Shown: piece after piece, positions 5,985 to 7,285 of the stretch
How positions within the stretch are numbered: position 1 is the first letter of the stretch
How the letters are laid out: every line of letters starts with the position of its first letter
NCBI GenBank assembly: GCA_009936765.1
Contig: JAACDL010000134.1
Span: 1-7,285, forward strand
Direction of reading: 5' to 3'
DNA: 7,285 nt
Origin: Methanobacteriota archaeon
GTDB lineage: Archaea; Thermoplasmatota; Poseidoniia; Poseidoniales; Poseidoniaceae
The notes under the pieces: generated by a model
Seen by the model: only the letters and a program-made list of their open reading frames with translations
The model's database searches: none
Told to the model about the DNA's origin: nothing
Translations under genes and position numbers: made by a program

Positions 5985-7124
5985 ATGACCGAAGAGGACC
6001 GATTTGAGATCCTTTTGTGCCCAGAAGTTGGGGACGGAGTAAGCACGCATGCCAAGAAATTCATTGACAGTTCACCAGATGGACTGAATCTTATTGAAAA
6101 GCAAGTACCACATGTGGAAACAGCGATACAGTTGTTGATTGATGGCCATGGAGATATTGTGCCAGTTTCTGCTAACTGGTGGTACAATAACCGAGTCAAG
6201 GGCTTGTCTTCTAACTTAGTACTTCCAAGAAGAGAACCAACTAGAGTCCTAGTTGGTGAGGATAAACCTGAATATATTCCAAAAAGAGGAATAATTATTG
6301 CTGATTGTGATATTGTCAAAAGACAGCTAATTAGGTCTAGGAAAGATATCAAAGTGATGCTTCCTGAAGATTTAGGCGAAGCTCCAGAAGACGTCTTTGA
6401 GCGAGTAGAATGGTTGGAGAAATTAAGACAAGAGGGAGATATCGATGGTTATACCACTACTAGGGCATTACATTCATCTTTACCATCTAGAGCTCGAAGA
6501 CATACTTTAGGAATGCAGCGTCAAGACGATACTAGGTCTCGATATATTCCTGTGCCATTGGAAGGCTACACTGTTCTACTGACAAGAGAAGATTTCCCAA
6601 TCTCGAGATTTTCAAGAGTAATAGATGCGGGAGCGGCACTATCTCTGCGTTTGGAGATGACAATTTTAGATAGTATTGAAGAAAACATGCTGGATAAAAT
6701 TGGCTTGATAGTCGAGCAACGTAAAGTTAGGACAATTCTTACAGATGTTGGCAATAGAGGTCGAACTCTAGGTTTTGAAAACCCGCTGACAGAATGGAAA
6801 ACTTTCACTTCGGTTTCAGAATCACAAGGTCCGAAAGATTCAGATCCTCGCATAGACATAATTCTAGAAACTGTAAGCAAAGATGGTATGGTCACCACGA
6901 GTGTAGAACGAATTTTCCCACTCGAGGAAAGTCATTCTGGTGCTCATAACCTTGTTTTCAATTGGAATCAACTTCTAATGGTTATGAGAGAGGTGCCAGA
7001 AGCCGATAAGCGTGGACGCATGAAGGAGTTAATGGACAATTATATCGAAGATTTAGTATCCAAAGGTAGGCTTTCGGAAGATAGGATATACACTCCTCTA
7101 CTGAAAGAAGAAGATCACGATTGA
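5985..7124 (+). CDS. Divergent hydroxymethylbilane-synthase-like protein lacking the catalytic residues
   Basis: A 379-aa soluble protein without signal peptide or membrane segment. Read against E. coli HemC by eye, the layout matches in order. GHGDIVPVSANWW (54-66) aligns with the ADIAVHSMKD region. LPRREPTRVLVGEDKP (80-95) aligns with EREDPRDAFVS. IPKRGIIIADCDIVKRQL (98-115) aligns with the LPAGSIVGTSSLRRQ strand-helix. A segment of the LDNGEYDA type and an LPAVGQGA-like LEGY segment follow, and about 213-231 (IDAGAALSLRLEMTILDSI) matches the ERA..RLEGGCQ helix. The cofactor cysteine (E. coli C242), the catalytic aspartate (D84) and most cofactor-binding arginines are absent; only K112-R113 resemble the Arg pair. 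True tetrapyrrole synthesis is therefore doubtful. The C-terminal 90 residues are charged and helical and match nothing I know. The start ATG at 5985 has GAGG eight bases upstream; a GTG at 5964 is possible. Its function is unknown. Confidence 0.6.
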   Translation: MTEEDRFEILLCPEVGDGVSTHAKKFIDSSPDGLNLIEKQVPHVETAIQLLIDGHGDIVPVSANWWYNNRVKGLSSNLVLPRREPTRVLVGEDKPEYIPKRGIIIADCDIVKRQLIRSRKDIKVMLPEDLGEAPEDVFERVEWLEKLRQEGDIDGYTTTRALHSSLPSRARRHTLGMQRQDDTRSRYIPVPLEGYTVLLTREDFPISRFSRVIDAGAALSLRLEMTILDSIEENMLDKIGLIVEQRKVRTILTDVGNRGRTLGFENPLTEWKTFTSVSESQGPKDSDPRIDIILETVSKDGMVTTSVERIFPLEESHSGAHNLVFNWNQLLMVMREVPEADKRGRMKELMDNYIEDLVSKGRLSEDRIYTPLLKEEDHD

Positions 7125-7285
7125 TTGATTCTATCTTCGCCCGTCATTTGTCGGATTTTGTTACGACATTTCTCAATGTTTTCTGGGTCCCTGTCATCTC
7201 CTGCAAGAATAAGGTCGTATCCGTTATTGTTTAATTCTCTAGATAGTTCTACCATCTCAATCGGTGCGTTAACATCGACAACATC
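7115..7285 (-). CDS. 3' end of an unrecognised protein-coding gene (56 residues visible)
   Basis: The minus-strand frame is open from the right window edge to a TGA at 7115-7117. The visible tail reads as an ordinary globular protein: a strand-like DVVDVNAP, a helix (IEMVELSRELNNNG), a strand ending in GYDLILAGDD, then RDPENIEKCRNKIRQM as a charged helix and a short polar end. The alternation suggests an alpha/beta Rossmann-like domain, perhaps nucleotide- or phosphate-binding, but I do not recognise the family. The good strand-helix pattern and a stop phased exactly like the mutL/aroA junction make it likely to be real. It overlaps the 3' end of the HMBS-like gene by 10 bp. Confidence 0.6.
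   Translation of the reverse strand, partial: DVVDVNAPIEMVELSRELNNNGYDLILAGDDRDPENIEKCRNKIRQMTGEDRINQS

Noticed and set aside
5904..6050. Upstream in-frame extension of the prenyl synthase (about 49 more residues)
   Set aside because: It has no family similarity, is antisense to the start of the HMBS-like gene, and the ATG at 5903 has both a ribosome site and normal protein length.
6546..6640. HemD (uroporphyrinogen-III synthase)-like opening, YTVLLTRED
   Set aside because: It resembles the HemD start (VLLTRP), but the remaining length is too short for HemD, no later motifs follow, and the stretch fits better inside the HemC-like alignment.
6566..6898. Minus-strand open frame inside the HMBS-like gene
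   Set aside because: The Ser/Arg-rich translation is typical of a shadow frame; the sense frame is longer and has a supported start.
1..7285. CRISPR arrays, tRNA or rRNA genes, insertion sequences, phage or toxin-antitoxin modules
   Set aside because: No regularly spaced repeats, cloverleaf-sized gaps, transposase motifs or terminal inverted repeats were seen; nearly all bases lie in housekeeping-type genes.

Overview
The window looks like chromosomal DNA from a mesophilic archaeon. The archaeal signs are a PF07790-type pilin (charged segment, then VSPVIATVLLLAITV), a geranylgeranyl-reductase-family flavoprotein next to a trans-polyprenyl diphosphate synthase, very short spacers, and likely TTG starts. 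MutL mismatch repair is uncommon in archaea and mostly found in mesophilic lineages. With moderately AT-rich DNA, this fits a planktonic Thermoplasmatota lineage such as Marine Group II/III. That placement is inference; there is no rRNA or other phylogenetic marker here.

Layout: (1) 1-1063 (+) is the 3' part of mutL, carrying the endonuclease C-terminal domain. (2) 1054-2247 (-) is aroA, overlapping the mutL 3' end by 10 bp. (3) A spacer of about 49 bp separates it from the divergent moaA, 2297-3265 (+). (4) 3262-3744 (-) is a type IV pilin-like secreted/membrane protein whose stop shares a TTAA with the moaA stop. (5) 3822-4919 (-) is a geranylgeranyl reductase. It is tightly coupled to the upstream 4929-5903 (-) polyprenyl diphosphate synthase, making a two-gene isoprenoid operon. 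(6) 5985-7124 (+) is divergent from that operon across an 81-bp GC-rich spacer with a 10-bp palindrome. It encodes a protein that aligns by eye with hydroxymethylbilane synthase but lacks the catalytic residues. (7) 7115-7285 (-) is the 3' end of an unrecognised gene, again overlapping its convergent neighbour by 10 bp.

The genes cover several housekeeping pathways: mismatch repair, shikimate pathway, molybdopterin synthesis, isoprenoid lipid or quinone side-chain synthesis, and cell surface. Only the synthase-reductase pair forms a clear functional unit: one builds the prenyl chain and the other could saturate it. All three convergent junctions overlap at their stop codons, so there is no room for conventional intergenic terminators there. 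No gene-free stretch exceeds about 100 bases. No tRNA, rRNA, CRISPR array, insertion sequence or phage signature was seen. The best lead for something undescribed is the catalytically degenerate hydroxymethylbilane-synthase-like protein. Smaller leads are the long-chain signature of the prenyl synthase and a substituted active-site lysine in AroA.
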